Shown: positions 1-8,835, numbered from the stretch's first letter. The stretch is DNA of 64,000 bases from an uncultured Collinsella sp. (GCA_900544875.1 UQWS01000002.1:92690-156689); one strand, 5' to 3'. The notes: generated by a model from the letters alone, not told the origin. Numbers and translations: made by a program.

Positions 1-1
1 G

Positions 2-1150
2 ATGCCCGAGCGTCGCGAGGACGGTTCCTACACGGTGCCCATCCGCATCCTGCGCATCCACATGGAGGAGGACGCAGCCAAGATGGTGCACGTGGGCGGT
101 GCCGAGGGCCGCATTACCGCCGCGGCCGAGTCGCTCGTCGACTACAACCGCTGCGGCACGCCTTTGATTGAGCTCGTGACCGAGCCCGACTTGCGTACGC
201 CCGAGGAGGCTCGCCTGTTTATGGAGAAGCTCCGTCGCATCTTTGTGACGCTGGGCATTTCGGACTGCTCCATGGAGAAGGGCTCCATGCGTTGCGACGG
301 CAACGTGTCGCTTCGCCGCCGCGGCGAGACCAAGCTGGGCACCAAGACCGAGCTCAAGAACCTCAACTCATTTAAGAGCCTGCACGACGGCCTTGCCTAC
401 GAGATTTGCCGCCAGGCCGAGGTACTCGAGGAGGGCGGCATCATCTATCAAGAGACCCGCCACTGGGAGCCCAGCCGCAAGCGCACCGTGGTCATGCGTG
501 TGAAGGAAACGGCCGACGACTATCGCCTGTTCCCCGACCCCGATCTGGCGCCGTTCGATCTGGACGACGAGTTCATCGACCGTTGCCGTGGCGAGATCCC
601 CGAGCTGCCCGATGCCAAGCGCGCCCGTTTTGAGGCCGACTTTGGCATTAAGGCGGCGGATGCCGAGCAAATCGCCGGCGACCCCGAGTTTGCCGACTTC
701 TTTGAGGCCGCTGCTGCCGGTATGGCCGGCAAAGAGGCCCAGACGGCCGCAAACCTGCTGGTGAACGAGATGATCGCCTATCTTAAGGGCGCAGGCGTGT
801 CGCTCGCCGAGTCCGGCATCGCGCCGGCCCAGGTGGCAGCCCTTGCCAAGCTGCTGGCGACCGATGCCATCAGCTCCAACCAGGCGCACGAGGTCTTTGA
901 GGCCATGGCCCAGACCGGCGACGACCCCAACAAGATCGTCGACGAGCGCGGCATGCGTCAGGTAAGCGATGCCGGCGCGTTGCAGCCGATCGTGGACGAG
1001 GTGCTGGCAAACTGTGCCGATCAGGCGCAGCAGTATCGTGACGGCAACCAGAAGGTCATCGGCTTTTTGGTAGGCCAGTGCATGAAGGCGAGCCGCGGCA
1101 AGGGCAACCCGAAGCTCTTCAACGAGTTGCTGAGAACGTCGCTCTCGTAA
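2..1150 (+). CDS. gatB: Asp/Glu-tRNA(Asn/Gln) amidotransferase subunit B, 3' part
   Basis: GatB is the kinase/transamidase subunit of GatCAB, which converts misacylated Glu-tRNA(Gln) or Asp-tRNA(Asn) to the amide in the cytoplasm. The visible 383 codons include the family signature VDYNRCGTPLIELVTEPD near residue 50 and a C-terminal GatB/YqeY tail domain ending NPKLFNELLRTSL. A full GatB is about 475-500 residues, so roughly the first 100 lie outside the window and the ATG at position 2 is internal. The stop is TAA at 1148-1150, followed three bases later by a very long hairpin. gatA and gatC would be expected upstream. Confidence 0.97.
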   Translation: MPERREDGSYTVPIRILRIHMEEDAAKMVHVGGAEGRITAAAESLVDYNRCGTPLIELVTEPDLRTPEEARLFMEKLRRIFVTLGISDCSMEKGSMRCDGNVSLRRRGETKLGTKTELKNLNSFKSLHDGLAYEICRQAEVLEEGGIIYQETRHWEPSRKRTVVMRVKETADDYRLFPDPDLAPFDLDDEFIDRCRGEIPELPDAKRARFEADFGIKAADAEQIAGDPEFADFFEAAAAGMAGKEAQTAANLLVNEMIAYLKGAGVSLAESGIAPAQVAALAKLLATDAISSNQAHEVFEAMAQTGDDPNKIVDERGMRQVSDAGALQPIVDEVLANCADQAQQYRDGNQKVIGFLVGQCMKASRGKGNPKLFNELLRTSLS

Positions 1151-1153
1151 ACG

Positions 1154-1289
1154 GGAACCGAGGGGCCGGGCGCAGGGCCTTGCCTCTCAATTTCGGACAG
1201 TCCTGACTCACGACGGAGGCGCCACTGGCGCCTCCTGTTCGTGCGGAACTCATTGAGAGGCAAGGCCCTGCGCCCGGCCCCTCGGTTCC
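1154..1289 (+). repeat. Nested long hairpin directly after gatB (element copy 1)
   Basis: Two perfect 38-bp inverted arms (1154-1191 and 1252-1289) enclose a 60-bp loop. The loop carries its own 9-bp GC hairpin (1215-1223/1227-1235), flanked by the motifs CGGACAGTCCTGACTC and CGTGCGGAACTC. The same two motifs, in the same order, sit inside a different long hairpin at 21330-21463, directly after another gene's stop. It may act as a terminator or 3' UTR structure for gatB; there is no U tract after the outer stem. Confidence 0.85.
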
Positions 1290-1495
1290 GTAACGACTCG
1301 GCCGTTCGGGTCAGGCGGGGCTGAATGGAATAGAGTGAATGGGCGCGCCGTTGGCGCGCCCATTGTTTTGGAGGGAACTCATTTTGAGGAAGCACCCGCC
1401 CTGCCGGGCCCCCGGGTTTCGTGGCGACTCGGCCTTTCGGGTCAGGTGGGCTGGATTGAATTTGGTGAATGAGGGCGCCGATGGCGCCCTCATTC
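1216..1495. repeat. Three imperfect tandem units, period about 127 bp, each with a GC hairpin
   Basis: Hairpins are centred near 1225, 1351 and 1480: GGAGGCGCC-ACT-GGCGCCTCC, then ATGGGCGCGCC and ATGAGGGCGCC stems. They are separated by related sequence. Each spacer contains GGAACTCATT, a GC-rich stretch, CGACTCGGCC and TTCGGGTCAGG. The units fill the space between the converging gatB and araC-type genes. The last two hairpins end in short T-rich runs and may terminate transcription from both sides. Confidence 0.7.
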
Positions 1496-1496
1496 T

Positions 1497-2516
1497 TTAT
1501 ATATGTTGGGAGCGCCAAGCGGTGGGGGTGGTGCCGGTGTGTTGCTTGAAGGCTTGGGCGAAGGCGGCCTGCTGAGGGTAGCCTAGACGCTCTGCCACCT
1601 GCGCTATCGTGAGCGCGCTATCGGCCAAAAGGTCCTGTGCTCGCTCCATACGGCGTCTGCGAATGTAGGCGCCCAGGGACTCGTCAGTTTGGGCCTTAAA
1701 GGTGGCGCATAGCTTGGAGCGGCTTGTGTAGAGCCTCTCGGCCACCTCGTTGATACCCACACGCCTGCCTTTGTCGAGCGCGCGCTCAATCATTGCCGTT
1801 GCTTCTTCGGCAATGGTCACGCTGGCGCGTGTGTCTGCCGCCTGCCGCGCCTGCTTGTGGGCCGCGCGCGAACAGGCGAGCTCCGCGACCATGGTCTCCA
1901 CGATGCCCTGCATATAGACGTGTCCGCCTGCGGTGCGGGCGCGGTCCTCGTTAATCCTGCGCAACGTGTGGCAGATGGCAGACGTCGCCTCCTCGTGCCA
2001 TGGCTCGGCAAACGCCTCAAAGACCCCCGCGAACTCGGTAGGATAGCAATGCTCCAGCTCGTCAAAATACCCGGGCAAAAAGAGCACCGAGCGTGAGTGA
2101 TAGAGTTGCCCTGCAAACAGCGGGCTTAGCTCCTCGCCGCAGCTATCTTGGATAAAGCTGCAGACTGCGCTGTTCGGCCACGGCCCGCGCAGCGGCTTGA
2201 GGTTCGCAGGCGTTATGCCGGCTTCGGGCATACACATGAGCGTGGGCGCGCTGACCTCGCTCACGCACGCGTACGGTTCGGGCGTGTATTCGGCTAGGTG
2301 CATGTTGTGCATCGGGGTAATGAAATGCTCCATGACGATGCAGGTGGGGGAGAGGGGCATGATCCATGCGCGTCCGTGCGCCCGATCGTTTGCCACCTCA
2401 CCGGTAAAGACGGCGCCCTTGCCGGAGAACTCCAAGCCAAACTGCTCAAACTGCGGTGCGTAGAGCTCGGTTATATCGGTTGTCGCCCGCCGCATTTTCA
2501 AAAGCGTCCCCTTCAT
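1497..2516 (-). CDS. AraC-family transcriptional regulator
   Basis: A 339-residue regulator with a poorly conserved sensor half (residues 1-230) and a C-terminal pair of helix-turn-helix motifs (about 240-335). The second ends in the AraC signature region (LTIAQVAERLGY, then FAQAFKQHTGTTP). It is divergent from a two-gene ABC transporter starting 100 bp away, so it probably controls that transporter. The layout resembles YbtA with YbtP/YbtQ, where an AraC protein senses a siderophore; the ligand here is unknown. The start is uncertain. ATG 2516 is chosen over an upstream TTG (2543), and an ATG at 2495 is also possible. None has a strong ribosome-binding site. Confidence 0.85.
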   Translation of the reverse strand: MKGTLLKMRRATTDITELYAPQFEQFGLEFSGKGAVFTGEVANDRAHGRAWIMPLSPTCIVMEHFITPMHNMHLAEYTPEPYACVSEVSAPTLMCMPEAGITPANLKPLRGPWPNSAVCSFIQDSCGEELSPLFAGQLYHSRSVLFLPGYFDELEHCYPTEFAGVFEAFAEPWHEEATSAICHTLRRINEDRARTAGGHVYMQGIVETMVAELACSRAAHKQARQAADTRASVTIAEEATAMIERALDKGRRVGINEVAERLYTSRSKLCATFKAQTDESLGAYIRRRRMERAQDLLADSALTIAQVAERLGYPQQAAFAQAFKQHTGTTPTAWRSQHI

Positions 2517-2615
2517 TTGCGAAAACGTCCACGCCTGGCCCAATTGTGTGCCTTGGCTAACACGCCCATGATAAGTTTCTTACGGTTAACTCTCAAGCCG
2601 TTAGAAAGGAATCTC

Positions 2616-4439
2616 ATGGCAAAGGGATCAAAAAAGGAAGGTGGCGGCATCGGCGAGCTGCTTGCATATGCCGGTGAACGTAAATTCCTAACGTATTTGG
2701 GCATGGCCCTCTCGGCGCTCTCGCAGCTGCTGAGCTTTGGCCCGTACGCGTGCATCTGGCTTGTTGCGCGAGATCTTATCGCCGTGGCGCCCAACTGGAG
2801 CGAGGCCGCCAATATCGCGATGTATGGTTGGTGGGCTGTGGGCTTTGCCCTGGCGAGCATTGTGGTCTATTTTGTGGGACTCATGTGCACGCACCTGTCC
2901 GCGTTTCGCTGCGCATCCAATATCCGCAAGACCACGAGTGAGCATCTGCTCAAGTTGCCGCTCGGCTACTTTGACACGCACGCCACCGGTGAGCTGCGCC
3001 GTATCGTAGACGGATGCGCTGCCTCCACCGAGACGCTGCTCGCACACATGCTGCCCGATATCGCCGGCGCCACCGCCATGGTCGTGGGCCTGCTCGTGCT
3101 GCTTTTCGCCCTCGATTGGCGTTTGGGTGCGGCATGCCTAATCTCGGTCGTCGTTTCGTTTTGCGCCATGGCCACCATGATGAGCGGCAAGGGCGCCGAG
3201 TTTATGAAGGCTTACATGGGCGCGCTGGTCAAGATGAACAAGACCGGCACCGAATACGTACGCGGCATCCCCGTGGTCAAGGTCTTCCAGCAGACGGTCT
3301 ACTCCTTTAAGGCGTTTCACGATGCGATCGCCGAATACGCCGACATGGCGCAAAGCTATGCGGGCACGTTCTGCCGAGGCCCGCAGGTGCTCAACCTTAC
3401 CGCGCTCAATGGCCTCGTGGCATTTCTTTTGCCCGTGGCGTTGCTGTTGGCGCCGGGCGAGACGGACTTCGCGCACTTTATGGTCAACTTCACGTTTTAC
3501 GCGATCTTTTCGGCCGTGGTGCCGACGGCCATGACCAAGCTCATGTTTGTGGGCGAGGCGTCTCAGATGAGTGCCGATTCGCTGGCGCGCATCCGAAGCG
3601 TTATGGATTCCAAGCAGCTCTCCGTGCCTGCCCAGCCCAAGCACCCTATCGGCAGCGATGTGCGCTTTGAGGATGTAAGCTTTACCTACGAGGTTGCCGA
3701 AGCGCCTGCCGTCGATCATGTGAGCTTTAGCGTTTCCGCGGGTAGCACCCTCGCCCTGGTGGGTCCCTCGGGCGGCGGTAAGTCAACCTGCGCCAGCCTG
3801 ATCCCGCGTTTTTGGGATGTTTCTTCGGGTCGAGTGCTCGTAGGCGGTGTGGACGTTCGCGACATGGACCCGCACGAGCTTATGGACCAGGTTGCCTTCG
3901 TGTTCCAGACCAACCAGCTGTTCCGGCAAACACTTGCCGATAACGTGCGTGCCTCCAAGCCCACGGCCACTGACGACGAAGTGCGTGCGGCCCTCTCCGC
4001 AGCTCAGTGCGACGACATTGTGGCCAAGCTCCCGCAGGGTATTAACACCATGCTCGGTGCTGGAGGGGCATATCTTTCGGGCGGCGAGGTGCAGCGCGTA
4101 GCACTCGCCCGCGCGATCCTTAAAGACGCGCCTATCGTGGTGCTCGATGAGGCCACGGCGTTTGCCGACCCCGAGAACGAGGCGCTCATCCAGCGTGCCT
4201 TTAGCAAGCTGGCGGCGGGTCGCACAGTCATTATGATCGCGCACCGGCTTTCGACCGTGGTGGGGGCCGACAAGATCGTGGTGCTCAACCAAGGTAGCGT
4301 GCAGGAGACTGGCACCCATGCCGAGCTGCTGTCCCAAAACGGTCTATACGCCAAGATGTGGGCCGAATACGAACAGGCCGCGAGCTGGAAGATCACTGCT
4401 GCCGCGGATGCCGCCGTCACGAAGGGAGGCGAGGCCTAA
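2616..4439 (+). CDS. ABC transporter, fused membrane and ATPase domains (first half-transporter)
   Basis: A 607-residue half transporter. An exporter-fold six-helix membrane domain (about 25-320) is followed by an ATPase with Walker A GPSGGGKST (near 383), signature LSGGEVQRV (near 488), Walker B VVLDEATA (near 508) and H-loop IAHRLS. All key residues are present. The start ATG 2616 follows GAAAGGA with 5-bp spacing; the frame is open further upstream but lacks a site. The gene stops at 4439 and the partner begins at the next base, so the two are translationally coupled and very likely form a heterodimer. The substrate is unknown. Siderophore-linked import (YbtPQ/IrtAB-like) or peptide/drug export both fit. 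Confidence 0.92.
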   Translation: MAKGSKKEGGGIGELLAYAGERKFLTYLGMALSALSQLLSFGPYACIWLVARDLIAVAPNWSEAANIAMYGWWAVGFALASIVVYFVGLMCTHLSAFRCASNIRKTTSEHLLKLPLGYFDTHATGELRRIVDGCAASTETLLAHMLPDIAGATAMVVGLLVLLFALDWRLGAACLISVVVSFCAMATMMSGKGAEFMKAYMGALVKMNKTGTEYVRGIPVVKVFQQTVYSFKAFHDAIAEYADMAQSYAGTFCRGPQVLNLTALNGLVAFLLPVALLLAPGETDFAHFMVNFTFYAIFSAVVPTAMTKLMFVGEASQMSADSLARIRSVMDSKQLSVPAQPKHPIGSDVRFEDVSFTYEVAEAPAVDHVSFSVSAGSTLALVGPSGGGKSTCASLIPRFWDVSSGRVLVGGVDVRDMDPHELMDQVAFVFQTNQLFRQTLADNVRASKPTATDDEVRAALSAAQCDDIVAKLPQGINTMLGAGGAYLSGGEVQRVALARAILKDAPIVVLDEATAFADPENEALIQRAFSKLAAGRTVIMIAHRLSTVVGADKIVVLNQGSVQETGTHAELLSQNGLYAKMWAEYEQAASWKITAAADAAVTKGGEA

Positions 4440-6197
4440 ATGTTCGCCTCATTCCAAAAGAAGTACTTCCTATCCGATAAAGGCGTCGCCGGCGTAAAAC
4501 GCGGCATTTTCTGGACCGCGCTCACCAATCTCATTACCATGGCCGGCATGGGCTTATTGTTCCTGGTCATGGCCGGTTTTGTCGAACATCTCGCCACCGG
4601 TGCCGACCTGCCGGATGTCCTGCCGATTGTGGGCGGCCTCCTGGTCTTTTTCGTGTTGCTCTTTGCCTCTAACTGGCAGCAGTATTACTACACCTACTGC
4701 ATCTTTTACGAGGAGTGCGGCAAGCAGCGTATGGAGATTGCCGAGCGCTTGCGCAAACTGCCGCTGTCGTTTTTTGGTCGTCGTGATCTGGCCGATTTAA
4801 CCGAGACCATCATGGGTGACGTCCAGGCCATGGAGCACGCCTACAGCCACGTGCTGGGAGAGCTTTGGGGTGCCATCATCGCAAGCGTCATTGTGTTCGT
4901 GGCGTCGCTGTTCTTTTGCTGGCAGCTGGCGATTGCGGCGTTTTGGAGCGTTCCCGTGGCCTTTGCCGTGCTGTATCTGACGCGCGGCCCCATGATCCCG
5001 GTGTTCGACCATGTGCGTGCCGAGAAGGTCAAGGTTACCAAGGCGATCCAGGAGACGCTCGACTGCGTGCGCGAGATCCGCGCCACCAACCAGGAGGCTC
5101 ATTATCTTGAGGGGCTCAACGCCGTGATCGATGCCGAGGAGCGCGAGACCACCAAAGGCGAGCTCGCCAATGGGCTTTTGGTCAACTCCGCCTTTGCCAT
5201 CCTGCGCCTGGGGATTGCCACCACGTTGGTCACGGGCGCTGCGATGGTCGCCTCCGGCCAGGTCGACTTTTTGATGATGTTTGCCTTCCTGCTTATGGTG
5301 AGCCGCATCTATGCGCCCTTTGATCAGGCGCTGATGCTGATGTCCGAGCTGTTTGCCGCCGAGTCGTCGGCCAAGCGCATGCGTTCCATCATGGAAGAGC
5401 ACGTGGCGCGGGGCAGCGAGCAGTTTGAGCCCGTAGGCCACGATGTGGTGTTCGATCACGTGGCATTTGGCTATGGTGCGGGCGAGGACGGCCGCGCCGG
5501 CGAGAAAGTTCTTACCGATGTGAGCTTTACCGCCAAGGAAGGCGAGGTCACGGCACTGGTCGGTCCTTCGGGCTCCGGTAAGTCCACGGTGAGCCGCCTG
5601 GCCGCGCGCTTTTGGGACGCCACCGAAGGCACGGTCACCGTGGGTGGCGTGGATGTTGCGAGCGTGGACCCCGAGGTGCTGCTGCGCGACTACGCCATTG
5701 TGTTTCAAGACGTGCTGCTCTTTGACGACACGGTTATGGGAAACATCCGCCTCGGGCGTCGCGATGCCACCGATGAGGAAGTGCTTGCTGCCGCGCGTGC
5801 CGCCAACTGCGACGAGTTTGTGAGCCGCATGCCGCAGGGCTATGACACTATGATTGGCGAGAACGGCTCCAAGCTGTCCGGCGGCGAGCGCCAGCGCATC
5901 TCTATCGCCCGTGCGCTGCTCAAAGACGCGCCTATCGTGCTGTTGGACGAGGCGACGGCGAGCTTGGATGTGGAGAACGAGACCGTGGTTCAGCAGGCGC
6001 TCTCCCGTCTGCTTGCAGGTAAGACGGTTATCGTTATTGCCCACCGTATGCGTACGGTGGAAAATGCCGACAAAATCGTTGTACTCAAGGATGGTGTGGT
6101 TGCCGAGCAGGGCACTCCGGCGCAGCTCAAGGCGGCAGGTGGAGAATTCGCCCGCATGGTGGCGCTGCAAAAGGAAGCAGCTACCTGGCAGTTGTAA
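4440..6197 (+). CDS. ABC transporter, fused membrane and ATPase domains (second half-transporter)
   Basis: A 585-residue partner of the preceding gene with the same order: an exporter-type membrane domain (about 15-310), then an ATPase domain with Walker A GPSGSGKST, signature LSGGERQRI, Walker B IVLLDEATASLD and H-loop IAHRMR. Both ATP sites of the pair look canonical, unlike many heterodimeric exporters with one degenerate site. The ATG abuts the upstream stop (TAAATG), indicating coupling. A short hairpin lies just downstream. The closest functional guess, from the divergent AraC gene, is metallophore or small-molecule transport. Confidence 0.92.
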   Translation: MFASFQKKYFLSDKGVAGVKRGIFWTALTNLITMAGMGLLFLVMAGFVEHLATGADLPDVLPIVGGLLVFFVLLFASNWQQYYYTYCIFYEECGKQRMEIAERLRKLPLSFFGRRDLADLTETIMGDVQAMEHAYSHVLGELWGAIIASVIVFVASLFFCWQLAIAAFWSVPVAFAVLYLTRGPMIPVFDHVRAEKVKVTKAIQETLDCVREIRATNQEAHYLEGLNAVIDAEERETTKGELANGLLVNSAFAILRLGIATTLVTGAAMVASGQVDFLMMFAFLLMVSRIYAPFDQALMLMSELFAAESSAKRMRSIMEEHVARGSEQFEPVGHDVVFDHVAFGYGAGEDGRAGEKVLTDVSFTAKEGEVTALVGPSGSGKSTVSRLAARFWDATEGTVTVGGVDVASVDPEVLLRDYAIVFQDVLLFDDTVMGNIRLGRRDATDEEVLAAARAANCDEFVSRMPQGYDTMIGENGSKLSGGERQRISIARALLKDAPIVLLDEATASLDVENETVVQQALSRLLAGKTVIVIAHRMRTVENADKIVVLKDGVVAEQGTPAQLKAAGGEFARMVALQKEAATWQL

Positions 6198-6205
6198 GAA
6201 GGGGC

Positions 6206-6222
6206 AAAGGGACAGTCCCTTT
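6206..6222 (+). terminator. Short hairpin after the ABC transporter pair
   Basis: AAAGGGA-CAG-TCCCTTT forms a 7-bp stem 8 bp after the stop codon. It is followed only by CTCAC, so it is weak as an intrinsic terminator and may allow read-through. Confidence 0.4.
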
Positions 6223-6228
6223 CTCACA

Positions 6229-6257
6229 TTGACAATCGGTTACTCCGCATCGTTAAT
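6229..6257 (+). promoter_or_regulatory. Promoter for the small membrane protein and metal ATPase
   Basis: TTGACA at 6229-6234 is followed after 17 bp by GTTAAT at 6252-6257. The -35 is perfect and the -10 matches four of six. It is the only good promoter in the gap, and a palindrome lies immediately downstream at the expected start of transcription. Confidence 0.65.
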
Positions 6258-6264
6258 TTTCAAA

Positions 6265-6284
6265 AGGTTAGCCATGGCTGACCT
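6265..6284. promoter_or_regulatory. Palindromic operator, metal-regulator-like
   Basis: AGGTTAGCCATGGCTGACCT is a 20-bp palindrome with one mismatched pair, placed at about +2 to +21 of the predicted transcript. The half site AGGTTAG matches the half site of DtxR/IdeR boxes, but the two halves are 6 bp apart instead of 1. The assignment is therefore to a metal-dependent repressor in general, not to IdeR specifically. Confidence 0.55.
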
Positions 6285-6392
6285 AGATAGTTAGATAAAA
6301 TTGAGATATTTCAAAAGTGTGCTCGAGCAAACTTGTTTACTCGAGTGCTGAAGCACCGTGCCGCGTCCAATGCGGCAAAAGGGAGAAGCAAC

Positions 6393-6638
6393 ATGAAGAA
6401 GTCGACGTTCAATACCCTGCTTGTCGGTGGCGGTTTTCTGCTCGGTACGGCCGGCATCAAGCTGCTCACCAGCGCTCCGGTAAAGAATGCCTGCGTGCAG
6501 GGCATCGCGTGCGGCATGCGCATCAAGAACGGCTACCAGGACATGGTCGAGCAGGCCAAGGCTAATGTCGACGACATGGTTGCCGAGGCTGCTTACATCA
6601 CCCAGAGCGAGGCCACCGCGGACAACGCAGCCGAGTAG
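6393..6638 (+). CDS. Small membrane-anchored protein, DUF6110-like
   Basis: An 81-residue protein with one hydrophobic N-terminal segment (about residues 8-28, containing LLVGGGFLLGTAGIKLL) and an acidic, Ala-rich tail. It has the features I associate with DUF6110, a family often placed beside heavy-metal P-type ATPases; that name is from memory. The start ATG 6393 has GGGAGA 6 bp upstream. The next gene, 18 bp downstream, is a metal ATPase, and the promoter and palindromic operator upstream probably serve both. A leader hairpin (CTCGAG arms with AAAC/GTTT inside, 6322-6345) lies before it. It may be an accessory or regulatory subunit of the pump. Confidence 0.75.
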   Translation: MKKSTFNTLLVGGGFLLGTAGIKLLTSAPVKNACVQGIACGMRIKNGYQDMVEQAKANVDDMVAEAAYITQSEATADNAAE

Positions 6639-6656
6639 CGCTCCTAGGCACAAACT

Positions 6657-8732
6657 ATGAGATTCTCGATTATCAGCGAGATCCCCGGCAGGACCCGCCT
6701 CCAGTTGGCGGGTCCTGTGCCAGAGAGCGATCTCGATGCGCTTCTAAAGCTCAGCGGCGACATCGACGGCGTGCACAAGGTGCGCGTCTACGGCCGCATC
6801 GGCCAGATGGCACTCGAATACGACGAGTCGCCCCGCGATGCCGTGCTGGCCGCCGTCGGTGCGCTCGACGCTCAGGCCATTGCCGACGCAAAGACAGGCT
6901 ACGTAATGCAGCTTGAGCCACGCAAGCACAAGCTCGTCATGGATCTTGCCACACTTATCGGTGCCCATTACGCACGTCGCTGGTTCTTGCCGACGCCTCT
7001 GCGTGCGGTGTTTGTCGTGGCCGGTTACATGGCATTTTTGCGCGCTGCCCTTCATGAGCTCGCGCAGCCGCGCCTGACCGTTCCCGTGCTCGACGCTTCG
7101 GCCATCGGCATTTCGTTCGTCAAGCGTGATGTCGACACCGCGGGCCAGACGATGTTCCTGCTCAACGTGGGCGAGCTGCTCGAGGACTACACCCGCGCCA
7201 TGAGCGAAAACGAGCTCATCAACTCGCTGCTCGATGTGCCCGACAAGGCGCAAAAGGTCGTCGGCGACACCGAGGTAAGCGTTGCCGCCACCGAGCTCGA
7301 GCCCGGCGACTTGGTCGCCGTGCGCACCGGCATGTCCATCTGCATCGACGGTGTTGTCGAGCAGGGGAGCGCTATGGTCAACCAGGCGACCCTGACCGGC
7401 GAGCCGCTGGCCGTCGAGCGCAGCGTGGGCGACGACGTGTTCGCCGGTACCGTCGTGGAAGACGGCGGCATCTTGGTGCGCGTGCGCGCCAATACGGCGC
7501 AAACCAAACTGCGCTCAATCGTCTCGCTCGTGCAGACGGCCGACTCGCTCAAGTCCGAGGGCCAGTCGCATATGGAGGACCTTGCCAACAAGATCGTCCC
7601 GTGGAACTTCCTGCTCGCGGGCCTGGTTGCGCTTACTACCCGCAGCCTCATCAAGACCTCGGCGGCACTGATGGTCGACTACTCGTGCGCACTCAAGCTC
7701 ACGGGTTCCGTTGCCGTCATGACCGCTATGAGCGATGCTGCCAAGATGGGCGTCATGGTCAAGGGCGCGAAGTACTTTGAGTCGTTTGCCAAGGCCGACA
7801 CCATTGTGTTTGACAAGACCGGCACGCTTACCGAGGCGCAGCCGCGTCTTGCCTGCGTGCTCACCACCGATGGCTGGAGCGAGGACGAGGTCCTGCGCCT
7901 TTCCGCTTGCTTGGAGGAGCATTTTCCGCATCCGGTGGCGCGTGCCGTGGTCAATGCGGCACGCGAGCGCGGGCTCGAGCACCGCGAGCGCCATGCTGCC
8001 GTCGAGTACATCGTGGCGCACGGCATCGCTTCGTCCATCGAGGGGCGTCGCGCGATTATCGGCTCGGCACACTTTGTGTTTGAGGACGAGAGCGCGCAGC
8101 TCGATTCCGACATTAAGGAGCGCATTGAGTCCCAGATGCAGGGCCTGTCGCCGCTGTACCTGGCGGTCGACGGCAAGGTCGTCGGCGTGCTCGGCATCGA
8201 GGATCCGCTCAAGGCCGGGGTCCGTGAGGCCATCGCCGACCTGCACGCGTTGGGCGTTAAGCATGTCGTTATGCTCACGGGCGACTCGGAGCGCACGGCC
8301 GAGCGCATTGCTCGCGAGGCAGGGGTCGACGAGTTTAAGGCCGAGCTGCTGCCCGAGGACAAGTACGCGTATGTGGAGCGCATTAAGGGCGAGGGGCGCC
8401 ACGTTGCCATGGTGGGCGACGGTGTCAACGATTCGCCGGCGCTCGGTTTGGCCGACGTGGGCTTGGCGATGGGTGGCGGAAGCGACATCGCCAAGGAGGT
8501 CGCCGATATCATCCTGACCGATACGGATCTGGCCGCAATCGTGCGCCTGCGCCGCATGAGTCAGGGCCTCATTGATCGTCTGACGAGCTCCTACTCTAAG
8601 GTGATGCTCACCAACTCGGCGCTGTTGGCATTGGGTATTACCGGCGCGATTACCCCGCAGACGTCGTCGTTACTGCACAACGGCTCGACGATTGCCTACA
8701 GCCTGAGCAACGCAAAGGCGTACCTGCATTAG
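6657..8732 (+). CDS. Heavy-metal translocating P1B-type ATPase with atypical metal site
   Basis: A 691-residue ATPase moving a transition metal across the membrane. A degenerate HMA-like domain lies at 1-75 and membrane helices surround residues 100-350. The phosphorylation motif DKTGT is near 385, the HP locus (HFPHPVARA) near 424, and the hinge GDGVNDSPAL near 587. The usual CPx metal motif in the sixth helix is replaced by YSCALKLTGS near 342, keeping a Cys but no Pro. That places it in a non-canonical P1B branch whose metal cannot be read from sequence. The N-terminal domain lacks the CxxC of copper HMAs. It is co-transcribed with the small membrane protein, and the operator suggests iron or manganese control. 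Confidence 0.93.
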   Translation: MRFSIISEIPGRTRLQLAGPVPESDLDALLKLSGDIDGVHKVRVYGRIGQMALEYDESPRDAVLAAVGALDAQAIADAKTGYVMQLEPRKHKLVMDLATLIGAHYARRWFLPTPLRAVFVVAGYMAFLRAALHELAQPRLTVPVLDASAIGISFVKRDVDTAGQTMFLLNVGELLEDYTRAMSENELINSLLDVPDKAQKVVGDTEVSVAATELEPGDLVAVRTGMSICIDGVVEQGSAMVNQATLTGEPLAVERSVGDDVFAGTVVEDGGILVRVRANTAQTKLRSIVSLVQTADSLKSEGQSHMEDLANKIVPWNFLLAGLVALTTRSLIKTSAALMVDYSCALKLTGSVAVMTAMSDAAKMGVMVKGAKYFESFAKADTIVFDKTGTLTEAQPRLACVLTTDGWSEDEVLRLSACLEEHFPHPVARAVVNAARERGLEHRERHAAVEYIVAHGIASSIEGRRAIIGSAHFVFEDESAQLDSDIKERIESQMQGLSPLYLAVDGKVVGVLGIEDPLKAGVREAIADLHALGVKHVVMLTGDSERTAERIAREAGVDEFKAELLPEDKYAYVERIKGEGRHVAMVGDGVNDSPALGLADVGLAMGGGSDIAKEVADIILTDTDLAAIVRLRRMSQGLIDRLTSSYSKVMLTNSALLALGITGAITPQTSSLLHNGSTIAYSLSNAKAYLH

Positions 8733-8756
8733 CAGACGTGTTCGCCCACGTTATCT

Positions 8757-8802
8757 GGCCTGCGCCCAGACGGCATTTGTGTCGTCTGGGCGCAGGCCTT
8801 TT
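8757..8802 (+). terminator. Intrinsic terminator of the metal ATPase operon
   Basis: A perfect 16-bp stem (8757-8772 with 8783-8798), GC-rich, with a 10-base loop, is followed by TTTT. It is strong and cleanly separates the metal pump from the toxin-antitoxin pair. Confidence 0.9.
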
Positions 8803-8806
8803 GCGT

Positions 8807-8835
8807 TTGACCATGTGCTAGCTTCTCTATATAGT
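8807..8835 (+). promoter_or_regulatory. Toxin-antitoxin promoter
   Basis: TTGACC (8807-8812), a 17-bp spacer and TATAGT (8830-8835). Transcription should begin near 8842, which rules out the GTG at 8834 and TTG at 8837 as start codons. Confidence 0.75.

Noticed and set aside
6265..6284. Canonical IdeR/DtxR box
   Set aside because: The half sites fit but the spacing is 6 bp instead of 1, so only a general metal-regulator assignment is kept.
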